Source: Parapristionchus giblindavisi (Eukaryota > Nematoda > Chromadorea > Rhabditida > Diplogasteridae). Taken from it: a DNA stretch of 64,000 nt. The position numbers and the translations under genes are program-made. This document shows positions 60,337-64,000 of this stretch, one piece after another; position 1 is the first letter of the stretch; each line of letters starts with the position of its first letter. Under the pieces are notes generated by a model. It searched no databases and was not told the origin of the DNA. It saw only the letters and a list, made by a program, of their open reading frames with translations. The DNA lies in the NCBI GenBank assembly GCA_943737045.1, contig CALSFV010000210.1, positions 1,675,001-1,739,000 of the forward strand, written 5' to 3'.

Positions 60337-63300
60337 GGTTTAGAAGAATATAAACCAAACAATAAGTTACTAATAGTTGGATGTCGAACAAGACTGGCCT
60401 ATCTATCATACTATTATTAAGCCACGCCCCTAAAGAAGGATGCGCACCATCTCTCCTCGCGTCTCTTTGCCTGGTGGCCATTTATGGACACCTATCGTTC
60501 AGGATTTGAATCGTGTGGCAATGATTGGTACCTTGCCATCCATGATTTCTTTCATCCCCTTAGGAGTGGAACAACTATTAAGATGGATATGGGGTGAGAA
60601 ATAGTGTGATGTCCGAAGGAAGAGAACATTGAGGTAATGGGACATAACATAACATAACATAACATAATTTATCAGGGGTCGCATAGTTGCGCTGATCAGG
60701 CGTTAGGGTGTCCATTCGTCATCAGTTAGGCTCCACCAGCGTTGTCCAATTCTCTTCGTAATCTCGTTCCACCATCTTTTTAGCGGTCTTCCTTGTCCTC
60801 TGTTGGATATTTGATCATAATGGAGAACATGGAAGACATAGAAACACATTACAGTACCTAATCCCCCTGGTACTGGATCACTTATCGTTGATCTTTGATC
60901 TTTTGTTTTTTCATATATTTCAGCGAGGAAACATGACTATAAACGCCCGTATCGGATCGCTAACCGAGACAGTCCTACTCCTCCAAACAACTAGAACGAC
61001 TAGGGAATTTCAGGTAACAATAAGACGAGATCAAACAAATCAAGACTGTATGTGACATTGAACAAAATATGAAGGGAAATAAAGGCAGCAAAAGCTATTG
61101 TATTATACGTACCTTACAGTGTTTATTTTATTCTGAATCAGGTAATGGTACTGATGAAACGAGAGTGTTAATACATGAGAGAGATACTCTGGTATTTTTT
61201 TCGGCCTGGAACCCGGTATATTTCCAGCCTGACCAACCGCATGGATCCAGTCTTTAAATTTACCGGGTTCTAGGCTGGAAAAATACCAGAGTAACTCCAG
61301 CGATTACGACTCCTGCTATAAGAGATTCGAAGATTGATCTACGGTATCCTGCACGTTACATTAGACCGTGGTTACTGTACCGTTTGTGGTATGATAGGCA
61401 GGTAACCTGGATTGCTGTAGCGTACGATGTAATGGTAGGTACCAAAAATAGTCAATATATTCCTCAATATCAATCGATATTTTATAGGTCAGGTCCTCTT
61501 CTGGTTGTCAATGTTTTCCTCATCAGAAGAATCGATTGGCAGTTGCATCACCGATTATTCTTTCCTCATTTATTCTAAAAAAATAACGATTCTCTTTTTT
61601 TCGCTAGGAGAAAAGACAGAAGTCATAAATCGCGAACTAATTTTTTAAAATTACCCTTTGTGACATTTGTTTATGGAGTTTGGAATTGTGAACGGCAAAT
61701 TGGGTACATGACGAGAGTATTTCGTTCCGGCTTCTGCTTACATCTTATGTATATTTATTTTTATTTATTTATCATACATCCAATAAAGATGTGGTATCTA
61801 TATTTACTCACATAAATGTCTCATTGGCTTACGTATGAGATCACATTGCATTAGGTTCACACCCCGAACCAATTTTACACTCACTGCATTGGTAATACTC
61901 CCTCGTAGACAAAGAAAGCGAGAGAGTATGGCGAGAGCGGAGATTTTCTAATTAGCTTGGTCCCTAAGGCAACCCTTCGGGGAAAATCAATAGTGCCATT
62001 CTTCCTAATCACTCCAATCAGTCACACCCTTCCCTGTTCGCATTATCAAGGGGGCAAACATGAAAATATTTGTTCCCAATCTCTTGCCACTATAGTTCTG
62101 AAACACATATTTAATAGAGTAGTCGATCGAATTTCAAACTCTGTGACCTTTGAACCTACCATATCTTTCATGGTCTAAAAGAGTGATGAAAAGAAACGAG
62201 AAAGATTCTGGAGAGTACGTGAAAGATGGAGATTATTACCTGATTTTTTTTTCTTTTCGTTACTTTTTAATAGATCATGCGAGATCGGAGAGTACATCAA
62301 TATTGCTTGAACAATCATTAACGTACACTGCGCCTTAAAAATATTCTACCCATTTTAAAGGCAAAAAAGGTAAAGGTACAACCCGTTATTCAAGGCACAC
62401 GAAGTCCTGCGTGTGATGTAAACCAGTGATAACTCAAGGCCCATTCAGTCAGTAAGGCCGAATCTCTTTTCAACGAAACTTCTTAAATCCCAAGTTAACT
62501 GACTAATACTCACTACTTCTCCAACACAGCGCTTCAAGTGTATTTCCTTTCCGAGAGAGTGCGTAAAAAGCAGAAATTATTCTCTGATTTTCTTTTATTT
62601 TTGCAACTATTGAACAGATCATCGATTACAATATTATTTACAGATCCTGTGCCTTAAAGGGAGCGTAACATCTCTCAATGGTCTCTACGACGCGTAATGC
62701 TCTCTCGTTGTTTGAGAACAGAGAAATAGTGTGCGCAATGAGACCATTGAGAGAGGCAACTCCCTTTAAAAGTATTCTACCCGTTTTAACTGATTAATAA
62801 TCATTACATAGTGCTTCCTTTCTGGTCTTTTTGTGTCGTTCTCGTGGTGTTTCTTCTCGTCTTTGCTGTAACATCGACGATCCCTCCACTGCACTCTACT
62901 CATTCTATTCTATGATATGTTTTCGTCTTTGTAGACGCGCCTCCAATCACTCACTAATTTATTTGAACTTGTCTCGTTTTTATTGCAGTGTACTCGATTT
63001 CATTGCCACTGTTAGTTCCGGTTCTTGTGTTGTCATTCCACGAATCGATAATAACACTCTGCTACAGTAGCCCGAGCACTTGAACTTGGCTCTCATGAAG
63101 CTTTAATCAAATTGGACAAAGACTCTGAAGGGTGCCAAAAACTGCTAGGGGAAAAGCGTATTTCGATCGATCTAAAGTAGTAAATACATGGAAAACAAAT
63201 AAAAAATCAGACATTTTTGTGTGGTAACAATTTTAGTTCTGTTTTCCAATTTTGCCTCAGCACGCCCAGACTAATCAGTCGTTTAGTGGCAATCATTCGT

Positions 63301-64000
63301 TCTTTTTTTCCTAATTGGTTCTTTGCTTGATAAAGGTCATTAAATTGCAAATTTTCCAATTGAACAGATGTTCGAGAGAGGGAAGTAGTGTTGATCCATA
63401 GGTATAATCTGCCACAAATCTGCTCATATACTTTCACACCCTTTTCGGGTGTCATGATTGATTGTTTGCTTGTTTATTTATTTATTTGTTTATCCATCAG
63501 TTAAAACATGAATTCCATAATTTTATTGATTTTCACTTTCACCTCTCTCTGTCTTTCGTTAAAGATAAAATAAAAAATAATGAAGGGAAAAGGCAATATG
63601 TCTGTACTATTGCAAACAGTTTATGTGCCTGTAGATGAATTTATCTATTTTCGTGTGATTGGCCTTGATTAATCTCGATCTTTGAAGGATATATCTAAAC
63701 ACTAATCGTCTGTCTATCTGCACCCTCTCCAAATCCCCTCTCTCTTACCATGTGTTCCGACTGGTTAATCAAACTGATATGAGCTTGATCGGTATGCTTA
63801 AACTGTGCTTAGGATGTAGTCTAATCCGAGCTACTATCGCGTTATCAAGACATTTCCATGTCACTGGTACATTTCCGCACACATAAACACACACCCCAAC
63901 TATCGAAAACGATAGGTAATGTGAGTATAATCTCCCACACTCCTCCTCAATTGATAAGAAATGTACCCTGGTGTAGTACCATAGAGGCAGTCGGGGTCCC
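60337..64000. other. Terminal stretch without a recognised gene
   Basis: Contains an (ACATA)n run at about 60640-60665, family-3 element 61184-61296, family-1 MITE 61847-61970, LINE tail 62362-62425 and family-2 MITE 62654-62770. A minus-strand frame at 63207-63455 (GRLYLWINTTSLSRTSVQL) has protein-like composition and could be a retroelement remnant, but nothing confirms it. Confidence 0.4.
61184..61296. mobile_element. Hairpin MITE, family 3-like
   Basis: Ends CTCTGGTATTTTTTTCGGCC and TGGAAAAATACCAGAG are inverted, with an inner GAACCCGGTA/TACCGGGTTC pair. Confidence 0.8.

Noticed and set aside
63207..63455. 82-codon minus-strand frame as a gene
   Set aside because: Protein-like composition but no family match, splice context or neighbouring domain; kept only as a possible remnant.

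Overview
This window is eukaryotic and almost certainly from a free-living rhabditine nematode. The evidence is many short introns with TTTTCAG-like acceptors, a cuticle collagen with a furin site and interrupted Gly-X-Y blocks, a TIAR-type RNA-binding protein, a CLC chloride channel, three SLC17-type transporters and very dense short inverted-repeat elements. The order could be Diplogastrida (Pristionchus-like) or Rhabditida; I cannot settle it. There are no bacterial operons, CRISPR arrays or prophages. Because the genes are split, I rebuilt the exons by hand from splice sites, reading phase and family conservation.

Layout: (1) 481-3886 (+), TIAR-like protein with three RRMs and a Gln-rich tail. 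(2) 4804-7958 (-), SLC17 transporter A, 453 aa. (3) 9407-17448 (-), two unrecognised Ser/Arg/Pro-rich genes (or one), containing a duplicated three-exon block. (4) 18089-22954 (-), SLC17 transporter B, 469 aa. (5) 22955-30473, a gene-poor stretch with a 515-bp Tc1-like palindrome, a 2.8-kb foldback element and a tRNA-like SINE. (6) 30474-39430 (-), CLC channel, 27 exons, 815 aa. (7) Two tRNA-Ser(UGA) genes at 40608 and 41381 (-). (8) 41722-43067 (-), cuticle collagen, 322 aa. (9) 43747-44432 (-), a small ubiquitin-fold protein whose ATG appears split by an intron. (10) 44996-49357 (-), SLC17 transporter C, 482 aa. (11) 49358-59362, repeat-rich: a LINE fragment, a second foldback inside the intron of a putative 42-aa gene, and a putative plus-strand gene end at 58013-59051. 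(12) 59363-60336 (-), a 115-aa acidic protein with a long ATT array in an intron. (13) 60337-64000, no gene recognised.

The three SLC17 genes share exon lengths to the base except for one extra intron each in B and C, so they are local duplicates that have diverged. The most striking feature is that many introns, especially in the CLC gene and in SLC17 gene C, consist almost entirely of a 7-bp repeat (TTTGATC or its complement) that also supplies the splice-site sequence. One of these is the intron found only in SLC17 gene C, so the heptamer may create or rewrite introns. At least seven families of short hairpin elements fill introns and intergenic DNA.
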